Notes: a model not told the origin generated them from the letters alone. A stretch of DNA of 19,107 nt from an uncultured Lachnospiraceae bacterium (GCA_905197485.1 CAJJYZ010000040.1:1-19107), one strand, 5' to 3'; numbered from the stretch's first letter, positions 1 through 8,585 are shown. Numbers and translations are program-made.

Positions 1-14
1 CAAAAGCAAAAAGA

Positions 15-52
15 GGGATGTGAAAAAACTCAATCGAGTTTTTTCACATCCC
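15..52 (-). terminator. Rho-independent terminator of the pot operon
   Basis: A perfect 17-bp inverted repeat (15-31 with 36-52) encloses a 4-base loop. Read on the minus strand it is followed by a T-rich tract (complement of 1-14). It lies just past the potCD stop codon, so it ends the polyamine transporter transcript. Confidence 0.93.
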
Positions 53-74
53 CTTCTATTACGAATCACATATA

Positions 75-1967
75 CTATCCTGCGTTACTTGCTGCAATCT
101 TCACCCTGCTCCACAAGTCGCCCATGATTTTCTTCGTCTCCTCGTTATACTCGAACACTTCATCATTCGGATTATCCGTTCTCGGAATATACGCGTCGAT
201 TCCTTCGTAATCGCCGCCCTCTCCGTAGATATCGTCCATAACTTCCTGATTCGAAGAAGTATATCCTACATAACTGGAGTTGTCATACGCTCCGGCATAA
301 TCGCTTGCAAAATTGATAAATGCATGCGCCAAATCCGGATTTTTCGCATTTTTCGGAATAACCATACCGTCGGACCAGAGGTTCGTTCCGTATTCCGGCA
401 TATAGTATCCCATGTCCTCATTCTCATCCATGACATACGTTGCATCTCCGGAATAGATAAGGCCAAGCGCCTTTCTTCCCTGCGCCATGTTGTCGATAAT
501 CTCATCCGTTACGATTTCCGTATCCATCGTCTCGACACATTTTACAAGCCACTCATAGGCTTCCTGGATTTCCTGCTCATTCGTCGTGTTCATGGAATAT
601 CCAAGGTCCTTTAACGCCATCATGAAAGAGTCTCTCTCGGAATCATAGAGGTACACATCCCCTTTATATTTTTCATCTAAGAAGATGCCGAATCCTTCTT
701 CCTCCAAGTCTTTGATATCTACCTTATTCTTATCATATACGATTCCTACCGTTCCCCAGAAATACGGAACCGAATACTGATTTCCCGGGTCATACGGAAG
801 ATTCTTCACATCATCCGCCAATTTATCCAGACAATCCAGTTTGGAGTGGTCCAGCTTCTGAAGCATATCTTCCTCAATCAATCTCTGAATCATATAATCA
901 CTCGGAACGAGGATATCATACGGTTCTCCGTTTGCCACCTTGATATACATCTGCTCATTAGAATCAAAGTTCTCCATGACAACCTTCGCTCCGGTCTCCT
1001 CTTCAAAGTCCCCAATGATGTTTTCACCTGTATACTCGCCCCAGTTATAAATATGAAGCGTCTGTCCTTCAAACGGACGGTCTTTTTTGCCGCCGCCAAA
1101 CTGTACAAAGCATACAACGAGAACTACTGCCAACGCTCCTGCCACTGCCGGAACCATACGATTTCTCTTGGCAATCACTTCCTTCTTTTTCCGTTTTGCC
1201 GCAAGAATCGGCGCAAGATTGATGACGAGAAGTACCAACGTAATGATGACAACTACCAGCGTGGAAATCGCATTGATACTTGGATTCACACGTTTGCTCA
1301 TCGTATACACAATGATACTTAAATTCTTCACACCACCGCCGGTTACAAAGTAGGAAATGATAAAATCATCCACTGACATCGTAAACGCAATCAACGCACC
1401 CGAGATGATTCCCGGCGTAATCTGCGGTACAATGACTTTAATTAGCGCCTGCCAAGGAGTACATCCAAGGTCCATCGCCGCATCCGCAAGATTCGGGTCC
1501 AACTGCTTGATTTTCGGCATCACCGAAAGCATCACATACGGAATACAGAAGGCGATATGGGCAAGCAGCATGGTCGCATATCCTTTTTCAATCTTAAAAG
1601 TAATGAAAAGGAGCATGAAGCCGATGGCCGTTACAATCTCCGGATTCATCATCGGAAGATTGTTCACCTGCTCCATCAGGTTCCGCACAATCTTCTTGGA
1701 TTTACTCAGTCCGATAGCGGCAACCGTTCCCACGACTGTGGAAATGACCGTCGCCAGAATCGCAACACTAAACGTCGTATAAAGCGCCTCCATCATATCC
1801 TGGGATTCCAGCATATGCTGATACCATCGAAGAGAAAATCCTGTAAACTTCGTCAAAGATTTCCCGTCATTAAACGAGAAAATAATCATGTATAAAATCG
1901 GAAGATAGAAGAATATAATCATCAAAATCATCAAAATCTTCCCAAAAATTCTGTTGTTCTTTTTCAT
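75..1967 (-). CDS. potCD: Fused PotC permease and PotD substrate-binding protein (polyamine ABC importer)
   Basis: Inner-membrane permease and polyamine-binding protein of a spermidine/putrescine importer in one 630-residue chain. Residues 1-258 are PotC-like: membrane helices begin at about 10, and the EAA loop that docks the ATPase lies near 161-187 (DAAMDLG). A basic linker (258-270) leads to an extra membrane helix at 271-290. From about 303 a PotD-like domain begins with HIYNWGEYTG. It keeps family ligand-pocket landmarks: the NWGEY motif, PSDYM, YSGDA, an LWSDGMVIP segment and VGYTSSNQ. The fusion therefore tethers the binding domain to the outer membrane face instead of using a lipoprotein anchor; no lipobox is seen. 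The ATG follows AAAGGAGG, which lies in the end of potB five bases upstream. PotC-PotD fusions occur in other Firmicutes. Substrate choice within polyamines cannot be read here. Confidence 0.93.
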   Translation of the reverse strand: MKKNNRIFGKILMILMIIFFYLPILYMIIFSFNDGKSLTKFTGFSLRWYQHMLESQDMMEALYTTFSVAILATVISTVVGTVAAIGLSKSKKIVRNLMEQVNNLPMMNPEIVTAIGFMLLFITFKIEKGYATMLLAHIAFCIPYVMLSVMPKIKQLDPNLADAAMDLGCTPWQALIKVIVPQITPGIISGALIAFTMSVDDFIISYFVTGGGVKNLSIIVYTMSKRVNPSINAISTLVVVIITLVLLVINLAPILAAKRKKKEVIAKRNRMVPAVAGALAVVLVVCFVQFGGGKKDRPFEGQTLHIYNWGEYTGENIIGDFEEETGAKVVMENFDSNEQMYIKVANGEPYDILVPSDYMIQRLIEEDMLQKLDHSKLDCLDKLADDVKNLPYDPGNQYSVPYFWGTVGIVYDKNKVDIKDLEEEGFGIFLDEKYKGDVYLYDSERDSFMMALKDLGYSMNTTNEQEIQEAYEWLVKCVETMDTEIVTDEIIDNMAQGRKALGLIYSGDATYVMDENEDMGYYMPEYGTNLWSDGMVIPKNAKNPDLAHAFINFASDYAGAYDNSSYVGYTSSNQEVMDDIYGEGGDYEGIDAYIPRTDNPNDEVFEYNEETKKIMGDLWSRVKIAASNAG

Positions 1968-1972
1968 GATGA

Positions 1973-2809
1973 TTATGCCTCCTTTCCACCCTGATTATGA
2001 ATCTCTACTTTTCTTACTGCCATCATAAGAAGCATCATAATGATTGCCATAATCATGGAAATCGCACTTCCGAAGTTCCACTCTCCTACGGTGATAAACT
2101 GATTCTCAATCATATTTCCGATTAAGAAATACTGTCCGCCTCCGAGAAGTTTCGGGATGAAGAAGGAACTGACTGCCGGAAGGAACACAAGCGTAATTCC
2201 GTTGATAACGCCCGGAAGAGATAGCGGAAGCGTTACTCTTCGGAACGTCTGAACCGGATTGGCTCCAAGGTCTGCGCTCGCCTCCAGAAGGGAATTATCC
2301 ATCTTACTAAGGGACGTCTGAATCTGCAGAATCATAAACGGAAGGAAGTTGTACACCATACCGAGAAGTACCGCTCCCTCTGTATAGAGAAGCTCCTGAT
2401 TCCCCAATCCGAAAATCCGAAGAATCTGTTGGATAAATCCGTCCTCGCTTAAAAGCCCAATCCATGCATACGTTCTTACAAGCATGTTAATCCACATCGG
2501 AATCGTGATGCATAACACTAAGATGTTCTGCACTTTCTCTTTGCTTCTGGCAATAAAGTATGCCACCGGATATCCGAGAAACAGACAGATAATCGTCGTT
2601 TTCACTGCAATCAAGAGTGAACGCCAAAGAATCAGCAAAAAGTCCGGGTCGGTAAAGAACTTGATGTAATGCTCCAGCGTAAAGGAAAATGTCATAATGC
2701 TGTTCCCATGTTTCATCACAGAATACACCGCGATAAGCCCCATCGGAAGAACAAGCATCAATAACGCCCATACGATATACGGGATTGCAAGCTGTGAAAA
2801 TTTCTTCAT
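1973..2809 (-). CDS. potB: Spermidine/putrescine ABC transporter permease PotB
   Basis: Second transmembrane subunit of the polyamine importer, 278 residues from this start, normal for the family. It has about six hydrophobic helices, the first at 8-30, and the ABC-permease EAA loop at 176-200 (EASADLGANP), which contacts PotA. The ATG sits one base after the potA TAA, so translation is probably coupled. Another in-frame ATG nine codons upstream lies inside the end of potA; I prefer the downstream one because it starts directly before the conserved hydrophobic N-terminus. Neither start has a strong Shine-Dalgarno sequence (only a weak GGCGGG). The next gene, potCD, starts five bases after this stop. 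Confidence 0.94.
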   Translation of the reverse strand: MKKFSQLAIPYIVWALLMLVLPMGLIAVYSVMKHGNSIMTFSFTLEHYIKFFTDPDFLLILWRSLLIAVKTTIICLFLGYPVAYFIARSKEKVQNILVLCITIPMWINMLVRTYAWIGLLSEDGFIQQILRIFGLGNQELLYTEGAVLLGMVYNFLPFMILQIQTSLSKMDNSLLEASADLGANPVQTFRRVTLPLSLPGVINGITLVFLPAVSSFFIPKLLGGGQYFLIGNMIENQFITVGEWNFGSAISMIMAIIMMLLMMAVRKVEIHNQGGKEA

Positions 2810-2810
2810 C

Positions 2811-4388
2811 TTAGTATCCCGCCTTCGACATGACATGGATGTCTTCCGGGAAGAATGTCAGTCCGACCTCCTGACCCTCTTCCGAATAGTCTGTCGTATG
2901 AATCTTGAACTCACGTCCGGTTGTCCAGAACGTTACCTTGTAGATGCCTTCCTTGATATCTTCCGCATCAAAGTCATAGTCTACGCTCAAATCTACGCTC
3001 TGTTCCTCATCGCTTAACTTCCAAGCCTGCGCGTTCGCCCAAGTTTTGATATCTGTGTCAAGCGCCTGGGACTCCTGAAGCTCATCCACCGTCTTGAAGA
3101 AGTTGAACGCCATGACCGCCTCATTCGCCTTCTCATTCTTCACAACCGGCTGGTCTACGACGAAAATCGTACGCTCGATGCTCGTTCCTTTCGCCGTTGT
3201 AAATACGACCGGATACTGTCCCTCTTCTTCGGAAAGTTCGTATTCCACTTTCGCAATCGAAATGAATTCATCACTTGCCACTTCCCATGCCTGGGCGTTA
3301 GATAATGCGATAATCTCTTTGTCATCCAATTCTTTCACATCATCGATATCCACATAGAAATCGTTGGCGCTGATTTTCTCTGTTCCGTCATCACTCGTCA
3401 CATCGTGGTTACGAATGACACGCATGTTTACGCTCACACTCGTTCCCGGAACCGTCTCCACCATAATCTCATAGTGTACCCCTTTGAAGAGAACGCTCAA
3501 TACCTCTCCCGTCAGTTTTCCGTCTTTTACATCTACGATGTCGATATCTTCCGGACGGATAACCACATCTACCTTTTCGTTTTCTTTGAATCCGTAATCG
3601 ACACAGTCAAATGTAACATCATCAAATTTCACTTTATAATCGTCTACCATCACACCCGGCAAGATGTTGCTCTCCCCGATGAAGTTTGCAACAAAACGGT
3701 TGGACGGTTCATTGTAAATGTCCTGCGGCGTTCCAATCTGCTGAATCTCTCCATTCTGCATAACGACGATTTTATCCGACATCGTAAGCGCTTCTTCCTG
3801 GTCATGCGTTACGAAGATGAACGTAATTCCAACCTCCTGCTGGATTCGTTTCAACTCGTACTGCATCTCCTTGCGAAGTTTCAGGTCAAGCGCCGCCAGC
3901 GGCTCGTCCAGAAGCAGAACCTTCGGTTCATTTACAAGCGCTCTTGCAATCGCGACACGCTGCTGCTGTCCACCGGATAACAACGTCGTATTCTTGTCCT
4001 CATAGCCCTCCAGACCAATCAGCTTCAACATCTTCATGACTTTCTGCTCGATGACGTCTTTGCTGACCTTCTTAATCTTCAGACCAAACGCAATGTTCTC
4101 ATACACGCTCAGATGCGGGAACAGCGCATATTTCTGGAAAACGGTATTAAGCTCACGCTCATATGGCGGCTTCTCACTGATTTCCTCACCGTCAAAAATC
4201 ACTTTTCCTTCATCTGCCTGCAAAAATCCCCCAAGGATTCGAAGTAACGTTGTCTTACCGCAGCCACTCGGTCCCAACAATGTCACAAATTCATTCTCAT
4301 AAATATCCAGGTTTACTCCTTTTAACACAACCTGTCCGTCAAAACTTTTCACGATATCGCGAAATTCAATCAACTTCTTTTCTTCCAT
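2811..4388 (-). CDS. potA: Polyamine ABC transporter ATPase PotA with an inserted repeat region
   Basis: Cytoplasmic ATPase that powers polyamine import. All nucleotide-binding motifs are present: Walker A GPSGCGKT (39-46), signature LSGGQ (137-141), Walker B VLLLDEP (157-163) and switch histidine H195. A TOBE domain starts near 275. The protein is 525 residues, against roughly 350-385 for usual PotA. The excess lies between about 335 and 490, inside the TOBE region, whose last strand resumes at REFKIHTT and ends with the typical PEDIHVMS. The insert has two related halves, each with an NAQAW motif (364-368 and 452-456). The start at 4388 follows GAGGAG at good spacing; longer in-frame starts reach back into the regulator gene and lack a ribosome site. 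The regulator stop is 20 bases upstream. Confidence 0.94.
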   Translation of the reverse strand: MEEKKLIEFRDIVKSFDGQVVLKGVNLDIYENEFVTLLGPSGCGKTTLLRILGGFLQADEGKVIFDGEEISEKPPYERELNTVFQKYALFPHLSVYENIAFGLKIKKVSKDVIEQKVMKMLKLIGLEGYEDKNTTLLSGGQQQRVAIARALVNEPKVLLLDEPLAALDLKLRKEMQYELKRIQQEVGITFIFVTHDQEEALTMSDKIVVMQNGEIQQIGTPQDIYNEPSNRFVANFIGESNILPGVMVDDYKVKFDDVTFDCVDYGFKENEKVDVVIRPEDIDIVDVKDGKLTGEVLSVLFKGVHYEIMVETVPGTSVSVNMRVIRNHDVTSDDGTEKISANDFYVDIDDVKELDDKEIIALSNAQAWEVASDEFISIAKVEYELSEEEGQYPVVFTTAKGTSIERTIFVVDQPVVKNEKANEAVMAFNFFKTVDELQESQALDTDIKTWANAQAWKLSDEEQSVDLSVDYDFDAEDIKEGIYKVTFWTTGREFKIHTTDYSEEGQEVGLTFFPEDIHVMSKAGY

Positions 4389-4408
4389 CTCACATCTCCT
4401 CTCCATCA

Positions 4409-4942
4409 TCAGAACATTGGAGGGGTTGTAATCCACAACACTTTCGCCTCCGTATTTCCATGATTGTATAAGTAATGACTCTTCTGTCCATCCAGATAAA
4501 AAGTCTCTTTTGCTTTCACCTTATACTTCTCGTTCCCCCGCACAATCGTAATACTGCCTTTCAGCACATAGCCGAATTCTTCTCCCTGATAGGAAGACAT
4601 CACATGGCTCTTCTTATGCGGATGAATCGTCAAAAGTATCGGCTCCATCTGATTTTTCTGGGCGTTCGGTATCACCCATTCAATCGTATAATCATCCTGC
4701 ACATCTTCGAAAAAATCCTGGGTAGAGAACACCACTTTCCTCTCCGGTTCTTCATGGAAGAACTCCGACAGGTTACTTCCCAACACTTCCAGTATATCCT
4801 CCAAAGTCGCAATACTCGGCGTCGTCAGGTTCCTCTCTACCTGGGATAAAAATCCCTTCGTCAGTTCGCTTCGCGATGCCAGGTCGCCTAAGGTCAGGTC
4901 ATTTTTCAGACGCAATTCCTTAAGCTTCTTTCCGATATCCAC
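4409..4942 (-). CDS. XRE-family regulator with C-terminal cupin domain, first gene of the pot operon
   Basis: A 177-residue transcription factor. Residues 7-61 form an XRE helix-turn-helix (LTLGDLASRSELTKGFLSQ). Residues 100-172 form a small cupin with the HPHKKSH and EEFGYVLKG segments, the usual ligand-sensing fold. Family members such as PuuR control polyamine or amino-acid genes. Here the gene is first in the potABCD operon, which suggests it senses a polyamine or related molecule and regulates its own operon. The start is a GTG preceded by AAGGAGG at seven bases. The inducer and the sign of control (repressor or activator) are inference. Confidence 0.9.
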   Translation of the reverse strand: MDIGKKLKELRLKNDLTLGDLASRSELTKGFLSQVERNLTTPSIATLEDILEVLGSNLSEFFHEEPERKVVFSTQDFFEDVQDDYTIEWVIPNAQKNQMEPILLTIHPHKKSHVMSSYQGEEFGYVLKGSITIVRGNEKYKVKAKETFYLDGQKSHYLYNHGNTEAKVLWITTPPMF

Positions 4943-5010
4943 ACCCGTCCCTCCTTCTCTTATAAGTTTTCTAATACTATACTTTTTGTTAAAATTTATC
5001 GAACGTTTTT

Positions 5011-5038
5011 ATTATACATAAAATGTCAAAAAAATCAA
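5011..5038 (-). promoter_or_regulatory. Promoter of the XRE-cupin-potABCD operon
   Basis: On the minus strand, TTGATT (5033-5038) and TATAAT (5011-5016) are 16 bases apart, giving a leader of about 60 bases before the GTG at 4942. A small palindrome, ACAT-AAA-ATGT (5016-5026), overlaps the -10 and spacer. It could be an autoregulatory operator, but it is short and AT-rich. Confidence 0.65.
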
Positions 5039-5051
5039 TAGTTTACAACAA

Positions 5052-5096
5052 AAAACAAACACTTTGTTCTCTAACATTAAACAAAGTGTTTGTTTT
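5052..5096 (-). terminator. Inverted repeat, probable hypD terminator
   Basis: A perfect 16-bp inverted repeat (5052-5067 with 5081-5096) has a 13-base loop, 40 bases past the hypD stop. On the minus strand the second arm runs into TTTTTTGTTGT, as in an intrinsic terminator. The stem is AT-rich. It also lies about 14 bases upstream of the pot -35 box, so an operator role is possible. Confidence 0.7.
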
Positions 5097-5136
5097 CATT
5101 AAACTATATATCCCTTTACCCTCATTCTCTTTTCAT

Positions 5137-7509
5137 TTAGTTAAATGACTGTTCCGTTCTTTCAATAATCTCATCCTGTAATGCTTTGCTTAAGTTGCGG
5201 AAGTGGTCGCTGTATCCTGCCACACGCACAATTAAGTCTTTGTACTCATCCGGATGTTTCTGCGCCTGGATAAGTGTCTCCCTGTCGATAACGTTGAACT
5301 GAATATGGTGTCCATCCATGTTGAAGTAAGAACGAACTAAGTTCGCCATGTTATCGAGACCTTCTTCACCCTTTACAACGCTTGGTGTGAACTTCTGATT
5401 CAGGAGCGTTCCGCCTGTTCTTAAGTGGTCCATCTTCGAGCATGATTTGATTACCGCTGTCGGTCCATGTGTATCGGCTCCTTTTTCCGGAGAGATACCT
5501 TCGGATACCGGTTTCTGTGCGAGACGTCCGTTCGGGCTTGCGTTCATCACTTCCCCGAAGTATACGTGACATGTTGTCGGAAGCATGTTGATACGGTATG
5601 TACCACCCTTCATGTTCGGTCTTCCTGTTACTGTCTTCTGGTAGAAGTTAAATACGTCTTTCATGATGTCATCTGCGTAATCATCATCGTTTCCATACTT
5701 CGGAGTCTTATTGCGGACTAAGTTTGCAATCATATCGTAGCCTTCGAAGTTGTGCTCCATCGCTTCCATCAGTTCTTCCATCGTGAACTTCTTCTCATCA
5801 AATACGTTGTATTTAATCGCTGCAAGGGAGTCTGTGATTGTTCCGATACCAACACCCTGTAAATAGTTTGTGTTATATCTAGCGCCGCCTGCATTGTAAT
5901 CCTTTCCTTTGGAAATACAATCGTTTGTAATAACAGAAAGGAATGGCGCCGGCATATACTCTGCGTAAATCTTCTCGATTACGTTACTTCCTTCAATCTT
6001 GATATCTACGAGATATTCTATCTGTTTCTTGTATGCGTCGAATAATTCCTCGTAGGATTTGAAGTCTTTCGCGTAACCAAGCGGGAGACCAATCTGTTTC
6101 TTACTTACGATATCGTAACCATTGTATAAGGTAAGTTCTAAGATTTTCGGTAAGTTGAAGTATCCTGTTAAGATATATGCCTCGTTACCGAACGCACCTG
6201 TCTCTACACATCCGCTTGTACCGCCACGTCTCGCGTCCTCGATTGTCTTTCCCGCGTTCAAAAGCTCCTGGATAATCGCTTCTGTGTTATAGAAAGCAGG
6301 CTGTCCCCATCCTTTTCTGGAGATTTCACACGCACGTTTCAAGAATTTCTGCGGTGTTTTCTTACTAATCTGTACGTTGGAGCTTGGCTGCAATAACTTC
6401 ATCTCGTCCATACAGTCTAAGATTAAGTAGCTGACATCGTTGACACCGTTCTCGCCTTCCGGTGTGATACCGCCTGTGTTGAAGTTCGCGAAGTCTGTGT
6501 ATGTTCCACTTTCTTTTAATGTAACACCTACCTTTGGCGGAGCCGGCTGGTTGTTGAATTTTACCCATAAGCACTCTAATAATTCCAATGCTTTTTCATC
6601 ATCTAAAATTCCTTCTTCTGTATCTTTTAAGTAGAATGGATTCAAGTGCTGGTCAAAACGTCCCGGACTGTATGCGTCCCATGGGTTCAGCTCTGTTGTA
6701 ACTCCAAGGTGCACGAACCAGTACATCTGAATTGCCTGCCAGAATGTCTGCGGTGCGTGAGCCGGTACAACATCACAGTTCGCCGCAATCTGTAATAACT
6801 CAGCTTTTCTTGTCTCATCTGTCTCTTTCTCTGCTAACTCTCTTGCATAAGCCGCATATCTTTCACCAAGAATCATAATCGCATCACAGCAGATTTCCAT
6901 GGCATTTAACTGGGATTTCTTATCAAACGCTTCTTTATCATTTAAGAAATCAAGATTATTTCTTGCTTCAATGATATCGTTCTTGTAATCTAAGAAACCT
7001 TTTTTGTAAATCTTCTCAGAACCAACCGTATGCCCCGGTCCTCTCTGCTCCATGAACTCTGTAAAAATACCTGCCGCATATGCATTCTTCCACTCTTCTG
7101 TCATGTTCTCAAGGATTTTGTGACGAATCGAACGTTTTTCCCAGAATGGGATAATCTTCTCTTCCTGTAATTTCAAATCCTCATCTGTTACGCGGAAATA
7201 AATCAAATCTCTCGCATTCATAATCTTCATGTCTTCTACCGTATGACAGCAAAGCTCCGGAAAAGACGGCGCCGCCTGTGGTCCGTCTCCCTTCTCACCA
7301 ACAATCAGTTCCCCGTCGTTGATACAAAGCGTCTTGTTTTCCATAAAATGTTTAAAAGAAAGCGCGCGAAGCTCCGGTACGGACACGCTTCCTTCATACA
7401 TCATATAAGCATCTGTCTCAAGGTTCGCACGTTCCATGTAAATGTGCGGTTCTGTTTCAAGGCTCTGTTTTCTGAGCTTCCTGATTCTTTCGTTCATTCC
7501 TCTTTCCAT
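5137..7509 (-). CDS. hypD: trans-4-hydroxy-L-proline dehydratase (glycyl radical enzyme HypD)
   Basis: Oxygen-sensitive cytoplasmic glycyl radical enzyme that dehydrates trans-4-hydroxy-L-proline to 1-pyrroline-5-carboxylate, which proline reductase ProC can turn into proline. The chain is 790 residues. The thiyl cysteine is C434 in GGTSGCVETG with base E436, and the radical glycine is G765 in VRVAGYSD. F152, H160, D278, S334, F340, Y450 and T645 fall at the numbers I recall for the substrate pocket of C. difficile HypD. This separates it from pyruvate formate-lyase, choline lyase and diol dehydratases. The ATG follows GGAGG at eight bases, and that site overlaps the stop of hypE. No proC gene is in the window, so P5C reduction must be encoded elsewhere. 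Confidence 0.95.
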   Translation of the reverse strand: MERGMNERIRKLRKQSLETEPHIYMERANLETDAYMMYEGSVSVPELRALSFKHFMENKTLCINDGELIVGEKGDGPQAAPSFPELCCHTVEDMKIMNARDLIYFRVTDEDLKLQEEKIIPFWEKRSIRHKILENMTEEWKNAYAAGIFTEFMEQRGPGHTVGSEKIYKKGFLDYKNDIIEARNNLDFLNDKEAFDKKSQLNAMEICCDAIMILGERYAAYARELAEKETDETRKAELLQIAANCDVVPAHAPQTFWQAIQMYWFVHLGVTTELNPWDAYSPGRFDQHLNPFYLKDTEEGILDDEKALELLECLWVKFNNQPAPPKVGVTLKESGTYTDFANFNTGGITPEGENGVNDVSYLILDCMDEMKLLQPSSNVQISKKTPQKFLKRACEISRKGWGQPAFYNTEAIIQELLNAGKTIEDARRGGTSGCVETGAFGNEAYILTGYFNLPKILELTLYNGYDIVSKKQIGLPLGYAKDFKSYEELFDAYKKQIEYLVDIKIEGSNVIEKIYAEYMPAPFLSVITNDCISKGKDYNAGGARYNTNYLQGVGIGTITDSLAAIKYNVFDEKKFTMEELMEAMEHNFEGYDMIANLVRNKTPKYGNDDDYADDIMKDVFNFYQKTVTGRPNMKGGTYRINMLPTTCHVYFGEVMNASPNGRLAQKPVSEGISPEKGADTHGPTAVIKSCSKMDHLRTGGTLLNQKFTPSVVKGEEGLDNMANLVRSYFNMDGHHIQFNVIDRETLIQAQKHPDEYKDLIVRVAGYSDHFRNLSKALQDEIIERTEQSFN

Positions 7510-7513
7510 TTTA

Positions 7514-8428
7514 TTAACCTCCTATTTTTGTATTCTGGAATCCATGTTTCTGGAATGTTTCTTTCAAGGCTTCCATATAATCATTGCTCGGAACATAGAA
7601 CTCCTCGCCTTTATATTTTTCATCTAATCTCTCATACTTACTGCTTGCAATGTCATGATATGGCAATAAGTTTACCTGGGCAACCGCGATTTGATTCTCC
7701 TTTAAATAAGAAAGGATTGCTTCCATCTCCTCATCGTTGTCATTCACACCGCCGATGACCGGGATTCGAATGTAGATTCTCGCCCCGTTATCACTGATAT
7801 ATTTCAGGTTGTCAAGAATCAGCTGATTGCTCTGTCCCATATATTTCTGATGTTTCTCATCGTCCATCAGCTTGATATCATATAAAAATGTATCCACATA
7901 CGGAAGTACCGCTTCAAAATTCTTCTGCGGCGCGTATCCGCATGTATCAATCGTAATATTGAATCCTTTTCTCTGCAGCTTTTTCAGAAGCTCTACCATA
8001 TACTCCATGTCTTGTGCCATGGCTTCACCGCCGGATAACGTTACCCCGCCGTAAGATTCCTCATAGAACATATAGTCTTTTTCAACTTCCTTCACCAGTT
8101 CCTGCACTGTATACTGCTTTCCTACCACTTCTCTCGCGTTATTCACACAGAAATCCACGCATTTCCCGCACGCTTCGCATTTGCTGCGGTCGGTACACTG
8201 CTTACAATCTTCCATATGAATCGCATGGTGCGGGCACGCATGCTCACACGCTGTACATCCGGTACATTTTTCCGGATTAATCATCGGCTCCGGAGCAAAA
8301 CTCTGACTCTCCGGATTGTGGCACCACCAACAATTCAGATAACATCCTTTGAAAAAAACCGTTGTACGGATTCCATCTCCGTCATGGACGGAAAATCTCT
8401 GGATATTTATCACATTCGGTATTCTCAT
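7514..8428 (-). CDS. hypE: Glycyl radical enzyme activase for hydroxyproline dehydratase (radical SAM)
   Basis: Radical-SAM protein that abstracts hydrogen from the HypD glycine to form the glycyl radical. In the 304-residue product the SAM-cluster motif CxxxCxxC is C29, C33 and C36 (GCYLNCWWCHNP). It is followed by a ferredoxin-like insert with C55, C58, C61, C65 and C84, C87, C90, C94, plus C75 and C78. This two-cluster insert is usual for activases of this group. A GGE motif (LSGGEAM) contacts SAM. The start at 8428 follows GGAGG at five bases; an ATG six codons upstream has no comparable site. It is promoter-proximal and separated from hypD by four bases, so activase and enzyme are co-translated. 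Confidence 0.93.
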   Translation of the reverse strand: MRIPNVINIQRFSVHDGDGIRTTVFFKGCYLNCWWCHNPESQSFAPEPMINPEKCTGCTACEHACPHHAIHMEDCKQCTDRSKCEACGKCVDFCVNNAREVVGKQYTVQELVKEVEKDYMFYEESYGGVTLSGGEAMAQDMEYMVELLKKLQRKGFNITIDTCGYAPQKNFEAVLPYVDTFLYDIKLMDDEKHQKYMGQSNQLILDNLKYISDNGARIYIRIPVIGGVNDNDEEMEAILSYLKENQIAVAQVNLLPYHDIASSKYERLDEKYKGEEFYVPSNDYMEALKETFQKHGFQNTKIGG

Positions 8429-8474
8429 GATGACCTCCATTTTCATCTACATGAAATTTTTCTCTTGTTTTTTC

Positions 8475-8503
8475 ATTATATCACATTGATATTATTTTGT
8501 CAT
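8475..8503 (-). promoter_or_regulatory. Promoter of hypED
   Basis: On the minus strand, ATGACA (8498-8503) and TATAAT (8475-8480) are 17 bases apart, leaving about 40 bases of leader before hypE. The -10 box overlaps the inverted repeat at 8478-8492. Confidence 0.75.
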
Positions 8504-8585
8504 GCCTTTTTTCCTCTTTTCTGTCTTATTTTCTTTCCATTTTTCTTGACAAAACGAAACTCTTAGTGATATTATAATGATATCA
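8478..8585. promoter_or_regulatory. Shared TGATAT-type sites in the divergent promoter region
   Basis: ATATCA-CAT-TGATAT (8478-8492) is a perfect palindrome over the hypE -10 box. On the other side, TGATAT (8567-8572) and TGATATCA (8578-8585) flank and overlap the -10 of the plus-strand operon. The repeated half-site suggests one regulator could act on both promoters. The region is AT-rich, so chance is possible. Confidence 0.4.
8546..8575 (+). promoter_or_regulatory. Promoter of the SPFH-RHH-XRE operon
   Basis: TTGACA (8546-8551) and TATTAT (8570-8575) are 18 bases apart. A perfect TATAAT at 8573-8578 overlaps but would be 21 bases from the -35. The SPFH start codon lies about 40 bases downstream. 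Confidence 0.7.

Noticed and set aside
324..1895. Several plus-strand open frames opposite potCD
   Set aside because: They are antisense shadows of a well-matched coding sequence, with low-complexity or arginine/histidine-rich products and no ribosome sites.
8436..8461. TTTCAT/ATGAAA hairpin in the hypE leader as a riboswitch
   Set aside because: A 6-bp AT-rich stem in a 40-base leader is too small and does not cover the ribosome site convincingly.
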